A program made the translations under genes and the position numbers. From assembly GCA_001725945.1 (NCBI GenBank), contig LRMT01000092.1, positions 1 to 60,007 on the forward strand: DNA of 60,007 nucleotides, in the 5' to 3' direction. How positions within the stretch are numbered: the stretch's first letter is position 1; the number at the start of each line of letters is the position of its first letter. Below are positions 31,227 to 40,726 of the stretch, piece after piece. The notes under the pieces are model-generated. The model had not been told where the DNA came from, searched no databases, and saw only the letters and a list, made by a program, of their open reading frames with translations. Source of the DNA: Cupriavidus sp. UYMMa02A (GTDB taxonomy: Bacteria > Pseudomonadota > Gammaproteobacteria > Burkholderiales > Burkholderiaceae).

Positions 31227-31677
31227 GTTTGCTATCCCTCAGCGCCTGCGTGAAGATCGCCATCACGTTGGCGAAAGCCTGCTCGCATTCGTCGACGATG
31301 GCCGGGGTGGGCATGCGATCGCCGCGCAGGCAGGGGTCGCGATGCTGCTCGAGGCCGTGCAGCGCGTGTTCGAGTTCGCGGATGGCCGGCGGCACGTTGC
31401 CTTCGATCTCCGGCCAGCCGACATGGCTGACGTCCCCGAGGCCGCGCAGTTCGCGTGCGTAGGTGCCGTCGGGCTGGCGAACCAGGTGCACGCCCGGGAT
31501 GGTCGAGAACACCGGATCGTCGCGAGTGAGGCCGGCGAGATGGAGGGTGGCATTGAGCATATTGGTGCCGGCGGTGAGCGTGGTCCAGTACCACATCTCG
31601 AAGTCGGCGAGCGGATCAAGCCGCTGGCGCAGCGCGGCCATGCGGCGGACCTTGCCTACGTGTGACGCTACCTTCAT
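31216..31677 (-). CDS. Small helical protein, first of a related pair
   Basis: 153 aa, intact, ATG at 31677 with GGAG upstream. Begins KVASHVGKVRRMAALRQRLD and includes the block DFEMWYWTTLTAGTNMLNAT, a PGVHLVRQPDGTYARELRGLG loop and a helical C-terminus with PPAIRELEHALHGLEQH. The paired block shares D-[WF]-E-M-x(4-5)-[ML]-x-A-G-T-x(2)-x-N-x(2)-LH with the gene downstream. I do not recognise the family. The gene directly follows a TCGACA/TAGACT promoter with embedded operator, so it is the first gene of a two-gene operon in the catabolic island. Confidence 0.7.
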   Translation of the reverse strand: MKVASHVGKVRRMAALRQRLDPLADFEMWYWTTLTAGTNMLNATLHLAGLTRDDPVFSTIPGVHLVRQPDGTYARELRGLGDVSHVGWPEIEGNVPPAIRELEHALHGLEQHRDPCLRGDRMPTPAIVDECEQAFANVMAIFTQALRDSKHAG

Positions 31678-31762
31678 GGCAGTGGGCTCCGGTTGTGCGG
31701 GCTAGGCCGCCCGGGCGTCGACGCGCCGGGCGGAGGATGCCTGTTGTCGATCTGTGTGAACC

Positions 31763-31797
31763 AGTCTAGCAGCCGATCAAATAACTGTCGACATTAA
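31763..31797 (-). promoter_or_regulatory. Promoter with TGTCGACA operator, copy 1
   Basis: Minus strand: palindrome TGTCGACA (31786-31793) in TTAATGTCGACAG. Its TCGACA (31786-31791) acts as -35, then 17 nt, then -10 TAGACT (31763-31768). It is 86 bp upstream of the small-protein operon. Placing the palindrome on the -35 implies repression by a dimer, probably one of the GntR proteins (inference). Confidence 0.75.
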
Positions 31798-31896
31798 CGA
31801 TGTTCGATGAAAAAGTCCTCCACGAGAGCTGGCAGGCGCTGGTGCGCGACATGCCTGTCGGGCGCTGCAGCGGGCCCGTTGATATCAATCGGTCGG

Positions 31897-32704
31897 TCAT
31901 GTCCCGCCGCAATCTGCCGGGCCACTGGTAATTGCGGCGACTGCCATCTCGCGGATGGCGTCAATGCGCCTGGCTGACGTCGATAGGAGGCGGGCAATGT
32001 CCCCTTTTTCGACGGCGGACTGAAGGGTGCGTATGTTCTGCAGCGAGTTCCTCATATGAAGCGCGGACGAGGATAGTCCTAGCAGGACGTAGCGCATGGT
32101 GCGCAAGCCGATGGTCGTCAGCTGGTCGACGACGAGCCGGTTGCTGCACAGGTTCGTCATGGCCATATTCAAGGAAAAGTTCTCCAGGCGTAGGCCATTG
32201 GGGAGGTTTTGGCGGCGTTGGTGAGGCGGGGCACATAAGCCGAAAGCACGGCACTGAGGTCGGCCTGGCGCTCACGCATGACCTGCTCGAAGAGGATGGA
32301 GAACAACGCCTCCCGCACCGTGAAGATATCGCGCAGATCCCTTGCATTGGGGGCGGTCACCACGGCACCCCGGCGCGCATAGACTTCCACGAGCCGGTCC
32401 CGTTCAAGGATCCGGATGGCTTCCCGTACCGGGCTGCGACTCACACCAAACACTTCTCCGAGTTCGCATTCATTGAGCCGCTGCCCGGGGCGAAGAATAT
32501 CCACGGCAATCAGGCTGGCGAGTCGCCCGGCAATCTGCTCGGCAATGGGCAGGGACGCGTTCGCGCCTTGTCCGCGCAGCAACGCCTGCTCGACCACCAG
32601 CATCAGTTCGCTTCTGGGTGTCAGCAGGGCGAAAGATTCGAGTCAAGCGGTTGGCGAGCGGTCACGTGGTTCTCGGCGGTATTGATCCGTATCGGGGAAG
32701 GCAT
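31897..32704 (-). CDS. GntR-family (FCD) regulator 1
   Basis: Reconstructed product of about 269 aa. N-terminal winged helix: LNECELGEVFGVSRSPVREA and ILERDRLVEVYARRGAVVTA; the C-terminal helical FCD-type sensor domain follows (FTVREALFSILFEQVMRERQ, SNRLVVDQL). Missing bases near 32178 and 32626 break it; the second extends the start from 32603 back to MPSPIRINTAE at 32704, giving an N-terminus the same length as its paralogue at 33211. FCD regulators sense small carboxylates and usually repress. This one likely acts on the TGTCGACA sites of the island. Confidence 0.8.
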
Positions 32705-32846
32705 CGGAACCCAGGTAGATCTTCACGATCCTTCCATCCTTGTCACAGGCAATCAGGTCGGCCAGCAGGACGAGGGCGATTCCGCTGCAGGCATGGCGGA
32801 ACAGTCGATGCAGCATATATGTGACGTGTGAGCGGGCATGGGGCAT
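32643..32846 (-). CDS. Possible small protein with NTF2/SnoaL-like C-terminus
   Basis: 67-aa frame from ATG 32846 with AAGGAACACTGCG upstream, the first frame after promoter-operator copy 2. The stretch ACDKDGRIVKIYLGSDAF resembles the end of SnoaL/NTF2-like proteins (usual form DGRIVRIREYLD), but most of such a domain is missing. It overlaps the proposed start of the GntR gene. It may be a truncated remnant, or part of a longer gene obscured by missing bases. Confidence 0.3.
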   Translation of the reverse strand: MPHARSHVTYMLHRLFRHACSGIALVLLADLIACDKDGRIVKIYLGSDAFPDTDQYRREPRDRSPTA

Positions 32847-32971
32847 CGCAGTGTTCCTTCCCGTAACGTTGAGCTATTGAGGTCGCCTTGCCTGAACCCG
32901 CTGTGGAAAGCGGGGCGACGATGAGCGCGGAAGGCCGCCCCCACCGCGCCAGGTGGTCATCATTGGCAGTC

Positions 32972-33004
32972 AGTCTAGCAACTTTAATTGATGTCGACAT
33001 TAAG
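32972..33004 (-). promoter_or_regulatory. TGTCGACA operator, copy 2
   Basis: Minus strand TTAATGTCGACATCAA, palindrome at 32992-32999, with a TAGACT hexamer (forward AGTCTA at 32972-32977) 14 nt from TCGACA. That spacing is too short for a standard promoter; a missing base or two in the A/T runs would bring it near 16-17. It lies between the two divergent GntR genes and could control both. Confidence 0.65.
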
Positions 33005-33210
33005 AATTTGTTGAGGCCGGGACGCCTGGCTTCGGCGGCAAGCGGCGCCAGGTGCGGATGCCAACGCCTCGCGCCTGATGTGATATAACCGTTCCGGCTT
33101 CCCCGTCGGGAAATGAGAACGATTCATGTCGGCAGTGTGCCGGGTCCTTCTCGGCCCTGATGGAGGCCTTCGACGACCATCCACATCGCGATCAAAGGAA
33201 TTCACTGCTC

Positions 33211-34022
33211 ATGGGCCGGCTCAAGACGACCAACACTCCGGAACTGGAGGCGCTACTGTCCCCCGAGGCGTCGCAAAATCCGGTGACGCTGGCGGTCGAA
33301 CAGGCCCTGAGGCGTGGCCGCGACTGGTCTGCGCCTGTGGCAGAACAGATCGCTGTGCGCTTGGCCGGGCTGATTGCGATCGACCTGATCCATGCGGGTC
33401 AGCGACTGCTGGAGAAGGACATCAGCGCGGTGCTGCAGGTCAGCCGCGCGCCCGTACGCGAGGCCCTGCGCATCCTGGAACGGGAGCGGCTGATCGAGTT
33501 CCGGGCACGGCGCGGCGCCGTCGTCACGGCACCCGACGCGCGCGAGCTGCGTGACATCTATGTCGTACGCGAAACCCTTTTTGCGATCCTCTTGCGCGAA
33601 CTGATGGAAGAGCGCCCCGAAGCGCTCGATGCCCTGTTCGAGCAGCATCTGCCGCGCTTCGCCAAGGCCGTGGACGAGTCTGTCGACGCTTATACGAGTG
33701 CGTCCTTTCTGGCGAATATGGCAATGGCCGACTTGTCCGGTAACCGGCTGGTTGCCGACCTGCTGAACTCGATCTCGCTGCGCACCTGCGTTACGTGCGC
33801 CTGGGGCTGGCGGCCAATCCCAATGCCCTTGAGGGCTCGTTAAAGACCTGGCGGGCGTTGCATCGCGCGGTGACCAAGCGCGACATCGACCTGGTCCTGC
33901 AGACCGCCAAGAAGCGAATCGAGAACTCCCGAGACGCTGCGGTCCGCGCGATCGCGTTGGGCGAGCCCAAGGAAAAGGGAAAATCAGGCAAGGCGCAGAC
34001 GCGTACCGCCGCAGCGGCCTGA
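33211..34022 (+). CDS. GntR-family (FCD) regulator 2
   Basis: Reconstructed product of about 270 aa. Winged helix LLEKDISAVLQVSRAPVREA and LRILERERLIEFRARRGAVV, then YVVRETLFAILLRELMEERPE of the FCD domain. It is a clear paralogue of regulator 1, divergently placed. One missing base near 33787 breaks the C-terminus, which continues LRYVRLGLAANPNALEGSLK. The ATG at 33211 has AAAGGA 14 nt upstream; starts at 33160 or 33126 remain possible. It ends in a basic, Ala-rich tail. Likely a co-regulator of the island. Confidence 0.82.
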
Positions 34023-34171
34023 GCGACCGCCCTCGATTCCTGGTGCCGCGGCATCGTGACGAAACGATAGAGGGCAGGCTTGGCCCGCCCTTCGGTTGCT
34101 AATGTCCATTGCGGGTATCCGTGTTTCCGGCATCGCCGGAAAACCAGGGCGAACACCGCAGCGTCGATGGC

Positions 34172-35016
34172 TTAGTACGGCCGGTCGCCGATGATCGCGG
34201 CCCGCTCCATTTTCCGCGGCTCGGGCCAGTAGTCCATGACGGCGTAGTGCTGGGTCGCGCGGTTGTCCCAGACCGCAACACTGTTCGGCCGCCAGCGGAA
34301 GCGCACCTGGAATTCGGGAATCGACGCCTGGGCCTGCAGATAGCTCAGCAACTGGGCGGCGCCGGGCGTCTTGTCCAGGCCATAGCGCACATTCTCGGGG
34401 GTATGAAAATTGGCGAAATGCGTCGTCTGGCTGCAGACGTAAAGGAGCTTTTCGCCCGTTTCGGGGTGGGTGCGAACGACCGGGTGCTCGACCTCGGGAT
34501 GATCGGCCGCGAGTTTGGCCCGTTTCTCCGGCGGCATCACGGCGCCAAAGCCATGTTCGATACTGCTCTTTGCACGCAGGCCGTCGATCTTCTTCTTGAT
34601 CTCGTCCGGCAACTGCCTGTATGCCTCCACCATATTGACCCAGATGGTGTCGCCCCCGACCTCGGGACACTCGATGCAGCGCAGCACGGCTCCCATTGGC
34701 GGGTGCGGGCGCATTGTGCATCACTGTGATAGTTGCACTCGTACGGCTCTTTCTCTGTCGAGCGGTAGATCTGAACCAGGCCGGGGTGGTCGGGGTCGCT
34801 TCCGGCGACGGGGTGGTCTTCCAGCTCGCCGAATCGGCGAGCGAAGGCGACATGCTCGGCGCGGGTAATGTCCTGGTCCCTGAAGAACAGGACGCGGTGC
34901 TGCAGCAGCAGGGCCCGGATCTGCGCAAACAGGGACTCATTGCGTGCTGCCTCGCCCAGATGGACGCCCGATACTTCCGCGCCAATATTGCGAGTCAGCT
35001 TTTGAACCTTGATCAT
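34172..35016 (-). CDS. TauD/TfdA-family Fe(II)/2-oxoglutarate dioxygenase (copy 2)
   Basis: Reconstructed product of about 281 aa. Iron ligands: His and Asp in NYHSDAQW (usual WHTDATW), distal His in RATQHYAVMDYW. Shared blocks with copy 1: LLQHRVLFFRDQDITRAEHV, GGDTIWVNMVEAYRQLP, HPVVRTHPETGEKLLYV. One missing G near 34725 (in the Trp codon after DAQ) breaks the frame. It begins 37 nt after the Bug protein stop, so it is in that transcript. The Tyr before the first iron ligand and the Gln after the Asp differ from copy 1, which suggests a different substrate. Confidence 0.87.
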
Positions 35017-35053
35017 GTCGATGTGCTCCGGCAGAGGGGGGATGTGTGGGGCA

Positions 35054-36045
35054 TTACTCTTCGACCGAGATATGCGCTTCGCTGGCGATCTTCGCCCATA
35101 CCTTCATGTCGCGATCGACGATTTCACTGAACTGCGCGGGTGTCGTGACAGGGGGCGGGGCGAAGTTCATCGTCTTCATCAGGGTCGCCATCTGGGGATC
35201 GGCCTGGACCTTGTTGACCTCGGCAGCAAGCCGCGTCACGATCGACGGATCCGTGCCGGCGGGCGCGAACATGCCGAACCAGCCGACGGTATCGAACTTG
35301 TAGCCCTGTTCGCCCATGGTCTTGAGATCGGGGAACTGGGGGGCGTGTTCGGTGCCGGCAATGGCGATGGCCCGGATCTTTCCGGAGCGCAGGAATGGAA
35401 CCGGCCGCTGGGATCGGCCCACCCGATCTTCAGTACGCCCGATGACAGCTCGGTGAGCATCTGGGCCTGCGTGCGGTAGGGGACATGGTCCGTTTTGACA
35501 CCAGTCTGCATCTTCAGCCACTCCATCATCAGGTTTGCCGCGGAGCCGACCGTCTGCGAGCCGTAGCTGTACTGGCCCGGATTCGCCTTCAGGTACCGTA
35601 TGAGTTCGGGCAGGTCACGCACCGGGAGGTCCGGGCTCACCAGCAGCAGGACCCCGCCGGTCGCAGTCTGCGCAACGGGCACCAGGCCCTTCCTGGGATC
35701 GGCGACCGACTTCATGACGGCCGGCGCCACCACGACGTTCGATGCGGTGGTGTAGAGCAGCGTGTAGCCGTCGGGGGGTGCCTTGGCCACGGCGTTGGTA
35801 CCGATCACGCCGCTGCCGCCGGGCTTGTTCTCTACGACCACGGGCTGCTTCAGCGATTCGGACAGGCGCTTGGCCATGACGCGGGCCAGCGCGTCGGTGC
35901 CCGATCCGGCCGACGAAGCGACGACGAGCTGGATCGGACGATTGGGCCAGTGGTCCTGGGACTGTGCCAAGCCCGGGCCGGACAGGATGCCGAAGACCGC
36001 AGTGCCCAGTAGGGCTGCAATTGGCGTGCGCATGCGTGATGCCAT
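35054..36045 (-). CDS. Bug/TctC periplasmic solute-binding protein 1
   Basis: Reconstructed product of about 330 aa. The signal peptide (MRTPIAALLGTAVFGILSGP, then GLAQ) is followed by the family pattern WPNRPIQLVVASSAGSGTDA, VVENKPGGSGVIGTNAVAKA and PDGYTLLYTT. Bug proteins bind carboxylates or amides in the periplasm, either feeding tripartite tricarboxylate transporters or sensing. One missing base near 35400 breaks it. No TctA/TctB membrane gene is in the window, so it is an orphan receptor here. It follows promoter-operator copy 3 and precedes dioxygenase 2. Confidence 0.87.
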
Positions 36046-36147
36046 GTCTCTCCCCCTTCGTTGTGACGATTGACCTGCCTGCGTTGCTGGCACTCCCTGT
36101 ATCGACACGCCGGATGAACGGCAAAAGCCAGCCCCAGGCACCTTGAC

Positions 36148-36184
36148 ATCTTAGGTCGTTATCTCAATTAGTGTCGACATGAAT
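36148..36184 (-). promoter_or_regulatory. Promoter with TGTCGACA operator, copy 3
   Basis: Minus strand ATTCATGTCGACACTAA with the palindrome at 36172-36179. TCGACA as -35, 18-nt spacer, -10 TAAGAT (forward ATCTTA at 36148-36153). It drives the Bug 1-dioxygenase 2 operon, whose ATG is about 100 bp further. Confidence 0.72.
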
Positions 36185-36266
36185 GTGATAATTGCATGGC
36201 GCTTGGAAGCGGCGTATATAGGCGGGAGGCGCAGCAAGCGATCGTGAAAGGGATAGCGCGAGGCCG

Positions 36267-37245
36267 TCATTCCGGCTTGAGTTGCGCTGTCCGAGCCAGA
36301 CGAGCGTATTTGGCATATTCGGAGCGCACATAACCGGCAAAGCTTTCCGGGCTGTCGCTGGCAACGGGGACGTGTCCCTGCCTGGCGATGGCTTCCTTGA
36401 ATTCGGGTGAATTCACGGCCTGCACGGTGGCCCGGAACAGCCGGCCCACGATGGGCGCGGGGGTGCCGGCGGGAGCCCAGACACCGATCCAGCTCTCCTG
36501 CACCAGGTCGTCGTCCTTAAAGATCTCGTAGAGCGTCGGGACATCCGGCATCTGCGGCGACCGTTCGCGCGACGTCACCGCAAGGGCCCGCAGCTTGTTC
36601 GCATCGATATAGGGCCGTACCGCTGGCGTGATGAAGAACGCGAAGTGGGGCGCCTGCTCGTTCAGTTGCGGCAGCATGTCGGTGACGCTGTGCACCGGGA
36701 TGTGCACGGCCTGGATGTTCTCCCTGATGGAGAACGTGGCGCCGAGGAGGTGCGCGGCCGTACCCACCCCGCCCGAGTAGTAATTCAACGTGCCGGGATG
36801 CGCCTTTGCCCAGCGGACCAGCTCGCTGGCCGACCTGATCGGACTGTGGGTGCTGACCGTCAGGGTGCTGGCGCCCCGGTAGGCCAGCGACACGGGGGCG
36901 AAGTCCTTCAGCGGATCGAAGGCGGCAGACGGTTGCGCGATCTTGCCGATCAGTTGTGCGGCCGTGCCCAACAGGATCGTATAGCCGTCAGCGCCGCGTT
37001 CGCAACGGCGATCGCGCCGATGGCGCCACCGCCGCCGCCCTTGTTTTCCACCACCACCGAAGTGCCCAGATCCTTGGCCATGCCGCGTGCCAGCACGCGC
37101 GTGGCCGTATCGATACTGGTGCCGGCAGCAAACGGGACCACCAGCGGATCGGCCGGGCCGGGTAGGAATCGGCAATGGCAGCCGGGGCCAGCAACAGCAG
37201 CGGGGCAGCAAGCAAGGCGCCCGCAATACGCTTCAACGCAGACAT
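36267..37245 (-). CDS. Bug/TctC periplasmic solute-binding protein 2
   Basis: Reconstructed product of about 326 aa. The signal peptide MSALKRIAGALLAAPLLLLA then PAAIADSYPARPI leads into the Bug fold: PFAAGTSIDTATRVLARGM, VVENKGGGGGAIGAIAVANA, GADGYTILLGT, YYSGGVGTAAHLLGA. Two missing bases near 37170 and 36990 break the N-terminal third. It is the only gene between promoter-operator copy 4 and copy 3, so it is probably transcribed alone. Its sequence differs enough from Bug 1 to bind a different ligand. Confidence 0.87.
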
Positions 37246-37288
37246 GGTGGGTCTCCTGGACGAGCCGGCCCAACGGCCGGTTGCAGCG

Positions 37289-37325
37289 AGTCTAACAAAT
37301 GAAAATGTTTGATGTCGACATTAAA
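37289..37325. promoter_or_regulatory. Divergent promoter with TGTCGACA operator, copy 4
   Basis: Minus strand TTTTAATGTCGACATCAAAC, palindrome at 37313-37320. TCGACA as -35, 18-nt spacer, -10 TAGACT (forward AGTCTA at 37289-37294) towards Bug protein 2. The same site is about 85 bp upstream of the amidohydrolase on the plus strand, so it may control both directions. Confidence 0.75.
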
Positions 37326-37402
37326 AATAAAGCTGTGTATAGTCAGTTTCCATCAGGTCGTCGGACACGGCGGCCACCTTCAGCGACCAAAGGAGACACA
37401 CC

Positions 37403-38335
37403 ATGAGCGACGCACAGTTCGACACACGTTTTGCAAAGATTGCCGGCAAGATCATCGACTTCCGCCTGCGCCCGCCCACCGGTGATTTCAAGACCTTCTT
37501 CTCGCCGAACGTGGTGGGTCACGTGAACCGTCTGCTGGGCCACGCCGTGCCGCGCTCGTACTCGATCAGCACGGAGTCCTCGCCGAAGTCCGAGGACCGC
37601 GCCGTCGCCGCGCTGATCCGCGAGATGGACAACTCGGGCGTCAAGTTGGGCGTGATGAACGGCCGCCATTCGGTCAACCGCCCGGTGCCGGTGCATATCG
37701 AAGACCAATATCTGGCTGACCTGACCGCGCACACCGAAGGTCGCCTGCTCGGCCTCGCCGGCATCAACTTCGACCAGCCGGTCAACGAGATCATCGCGGG
37801 GCTGGATACCGCCGTGAAGGAACTTGGCCTGGTTGGCGTGTGCATGGAGCCCGGTCTGGCCCGCACGCCGATGTACGCCGACGACGAGAAGCTGTTCCCG
37901 CTGTACGAGAAGATCCAGGACCTGAACGTTCCGCTGCTGTTCATGTCGGGCCCGCTGGCCGGGCCGGACATCTCCCACACCGACCCGGTCCGCTTCGACC
38001 GTGTGGCGCGCCGTCACCCGACCATGCCGGTGGTGCTGGGCCACGGCTGCTTTCCGTATGTCAACGAAGCCATCGCGCTGGCCTTCAAGAGCGAGATCTC
38101 TGGCCTGAGCAATGTGTTTGTGTCGCCCGACGTGTACCTGTTCGCGCCTGGCGGCCAGGCCTATGTCGACGCCATCAACTGGCTGCCCAAGCGATTCGTG
38201 TACGCGTCGGCCTATTCGTTCTTCGGTGTCGATGACTCGGTGCGGGACACCCTCAAGCTGCCCATCAAGGACGAAGCGCTGGAGGACTACATGTACCGCA
38301 ACGCCGAAGCCCTGCTCAGCAACATCAAGCGCTGA
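37403..38335 (+). CDS. Amidohydrolase-2 family protein
   Basis: 310 aa, intact. Features of the TIM-barrel amidohydrolase family: an opening IIDFRLRPPTGDF (where metal-dependent members have DxHxH, here DFRLR), GRLLGLAGINFDQP, GLVGVCMEPGL, and VVLGHGCFPYVNEAIALAFK with the conserved G-H-G, then NVFVSPDVYLFAPGG. The first metal pair being absent suggests an altered metal site or a non-hydrolytic (decarboxylase-type) reaction. AAAGGAGACACACC upstream supports the start. It is the first gene of a + strand unit with two MDR oxidoreductases. Confidence 0.82.
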   Translation: MSDAQFDTRFAKIAGKIIDFRLRPPTGDFKTFFSPNVVGHVNRLLGHAVPRSYSISTESSPKSEDRAVAALIREMDNSGVKLGVMNGRHSVNRPVPVHIEDQYLADLTAHTEGRLLGLAGINFDQPVNEIIAGLDTAVKELGLVGVCMEPGLARTPMYADDEKLFPLYEKIQDLNVPLLFMSGPLAGPDISHTDPVRFDRVARRHPTMPVVLGHGCFPYVNEAIALAFKSEISGLSNVFVSPDVYLFAPGGQAYVDAINWLPKRFVYASAYSFFGVDDSVRDTLKLPIKDEALEDYMYRNAEALLSNIKR

Positions 38336-38368
38336 TGCGCCATATCAACGGATCAATGGAGTCAAACC

Positions 38369-39371
38369 ATGAGCCAACGCAATACACAGGTCCGGATGAA
38401 GCGCCATCCGCCGGGATGGTGACGCTGGAAGACTTTGAAATCGCGCAGGCCGAGTTGCCGAAGCTGGCCGACGGGGAAGCGCTGGCGCGCGTGAAGTACC
38501 TGTCGCTCGATCCGTACATGCGCCCGATGATGGACCGGTGCGCTCGTACGTGGAACCACTGAAGATCGGCCAGGTGATGCCGGGCGGGGTGGTGGCGGAG
38601 GTGGTCGACAGCCGCAGCGCGGACTTGCCGACGGGGACGTTGGTCACTGCGGCGCTGGGCTGGCAGACGCACGGTGTGGTCACCAAGGCCACGATCCGTG
38701 GCGTTGTCGACCCGAAGCTGGGGCCGTCGTCGGCCGCGCTCAGCGTGCTGGGCATGACCGGGGTCACCGCGCACTATGGCTTGCTTGAGCTGTGCAAGCC
38801 GAAGGCTGGCGAAACCGTGCTGGTGACGGCGGCCTCGGGCGCGGTGGGCAGCATCGCCGGCCAGATCGCCAAGATCAAGGGATGCCGCGTGGTCGGCGTG
38901 GCCGGCGGCCCGGAGAAGTGCCGCTACGTCGTCGAAGAACTCGGCTTTGACGCCTGCGTCGACTACAAAGCGCCGGACTTCGAGGCGCAACTCGCGGCCG
39001 CTACCCCCAACTACATCAACGTCGTGTTCGAGAACGTGGGCGGTCCGGTGCTCGACGCCGTGATGATGCGCGTGGCCGACCATGCGCGCGTGGCGCTGTG
39101 CGGGAACATCAGCCAGTACAACAGCAAGGAGGCCTACGGCTTCAAGGGCCTGCGCCAGGTGCTGATGCATCGCGTCACGGTGTACGCGTTCGTGATCGCG
39201 GAGCATCGGGACTACTACCCGACGGCACTGGCAGACCTGTCGGTCTGGCTCAAGGAAGGCAAGCTGAAATACAAGGAAGACGTGGCCGATGGACTCGGTT
39301 CCGCGCCGGACGCGTTTATCCGCATGCTGACCGGCGGCAATCTTGGCAAGCAATTAGTGCGTGTTTCCTGA
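38369..39371 (+). CDS. CurA/leukotriene B4 12-hydroxydehydrogenase-type reductase
   Basis: Reconstructed product of about 334 aa. MDR enzyme of the NADP-dependent alkenal/one reductase class: LSLDPYMRPMM near the N-terminus, Rossmann block VLVTAASGAVGSIAGQIAKI, VVGVAGGPEKCRYVVEELGF, and NVVFENVGGPVLDAVMMRV. It would reduce an alpha,beta-unsaturated carbonyl with NADPH. Missing bases near 38413 and 38541 break the N-terminus. ATG 38369 has GGAG upstream and sits 33 nt after the amidohydrolase stop, so they are co-transcribed. Confidence 0.85.
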
Positions 39372-39643
39372 GCCAGGGAGGGGGCTGGCCCGGGGAGCGG
39401 GCCGCCCGTAGCTGCCGATGATTTGCTTTCCATTGCATGGCGGATGACCTGACGGCGGCCTATTCGAAGAACGCAGGACTGGGACTCGATTCGCTGGCCA
39501 ACGGCTTCGCCAACAGCCTTGCGCTGGGCAGCAGCCATGCCCTCGGCAAGGGCGAGTCCTTTCGCGGCGCTTCGGACTTTGGGAATATCCATGGATGTCA
39601 TCCGTGCGAGATCCTCGCCTTTCTTCTCAGGGTGCAAGACCTC

Positions 39644-40636
39644 ATGAAAGCGGTGTGGTACGACAGGCAAGGACGGGCGGAAGAGGTGCTGGAGTTCGGC
39701 GAGTTGCCTACGCCGCAGCCCGGACCGGGCGAAGTCCGCGTGCGGCTTCACACGTCGGCGGTCAACCCGGCAGACGCGAACAGGCGGGCGGGACGCCTGC
39801 ATGGCATGGAGTATCCGCGCATCATCCCGAATAGCGATGGTGCCGGCACGATTGACGGGCTGGGCGAGAGCGTCGACCCGGCATTGCTCGGATCACGCGT
39901 CTGGCTGCATTTCGCACAGCGCGGGCGCCCTTTTGGTACTGCAGCGGAATACGTCTGCCTGCCGCGGGAACTGACGTCACCATTGCCGGAGCACCTGGAC
40001 TTCACGCATGGTGCCTGCCTTGGCATTCCGGCAATGACCGCCTATTGTGGCCTGTTTCAGCGCGGGCCAATCAAGGGCAAACGCATCCTTGTCACCGGCG
40101 GTGCGGGTGCCGTCGGGCATTATGCGGTGCAGCTCGCGAAGTGGGGCGGTGCGCATGTCATCGCCACGGCCAGCTTCGGGCGCAAGGCAGCTCACGCCAC
40201 GCTGGCCGGCGCCGACTGCGTGATCGACTACACGGCACCCGACGCCGCGGACCAGATCCTCGAAGCCACCCAGGGCCGAGGCGTGGATCACATCATCGAC
40301 GTCAATGCTGGGGACAACCTGGAGCTATGCCTGAAGGTAGCCGCCGACCACGCGCTCTGGATTTCGTATGCCGTGGGTGCGCAGGTCGCACGGGAGCTTC
40401 CTCTGATTGCGTTGATCCGCAAGAACCTCTGCATCCGGGGGATGTACCTGTCAGGCTTGCCCTACGAGATACGCTGCATGGCGCAGGAAGGATTGTCGCG
40501 GTGGACGAGAGAGGTCCCCGATGCCATCCATGCCGTCGACAGTACCTTTAGCCTGCGGGACACAGCCATGGCGCATCTTGCTGTCGAAGCAGGGACCAAG
40601 CTGGGCACGGTCGTTGTTCGTTGCAATTTGGAGTAG
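39644..40636 (+). CDS. Zinc-independent MDR quinone oxidoreductase
   Basis: 330 aa from ATG 39644 (MKAVWYDRQGRAEEVLEFGE); the open frame extends further upstream without homologous sequence. QOR-type: NPADANRRAGRLHG, GIPAMTAYCGLFQRG, ILVTGGAGAVGHYAVQLAKW, DHIIDVNAGDNLELCL. No zinc ligands seen. It is intact. It lies 272 nt after the CurA-type gene on the same strand; the gap has a short GGCCCG/CGGGCC hairpin at 39387-39403 without a T-tract. Confidence 0.82.
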   Translation: MKAVWYDRQGRAEEVLEFGELPTPQPGPGEVRVRLHTSAVNPADANRRAGRLHGMEYPRIIPNSDGAGTIDGLGESVDPALLGSRVWLHFAQRGRPFGTAAEYVCLPRELTSPLPEHLDFTHGACLGIPAMTAYCGLFQRGPIKGKRILVTGGAGAVGHYAVQLAKWGGAHVIATASFGRKAAHATLAGADCVIDYTAPDAADQILEATQGRGVDHIIDVNAGDNLELCLKVAADHALWISYAVGAQVARELPLIALIRKNLCIRGMYLSGLPYEIRCMAQEGLSRWTREVPDAIHAVDSTFSLRDTAMAHLAVEAGTKLGTVVVRCNLE

Positions 40637-40658
40637 GGACTTCGCCGGACGTGGCTTG

Positions 40659-40722
40659 TCGCCAGGGACGCGGCCCGCTCCATCTTACGGGGGCGGGCCA
40701 GCAGTGCATGATGGCGTAGTGT
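40659..40722 (-). pseudogene. Relic of a third TauD-type dioxygenase 3' end
   Basis: About 64 bp on the minus strand align with the C-terminal coding end of dioxygenase copy 2: forward GCGGCCCGCTCCATCTTACG here against GCGGCCCGCTCCATTTTCCG at 34197-34216, followed by CATGATGGCGTAGTG against CATGACGGCGTAGTG. The implied protein piece is HYAIMHCW then RKMERAA, matching HYAVMDYW and RKMERAA. No other part of the gene is present. Confidence 0.7.
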
Positions 40723-40726
40723 GGCG

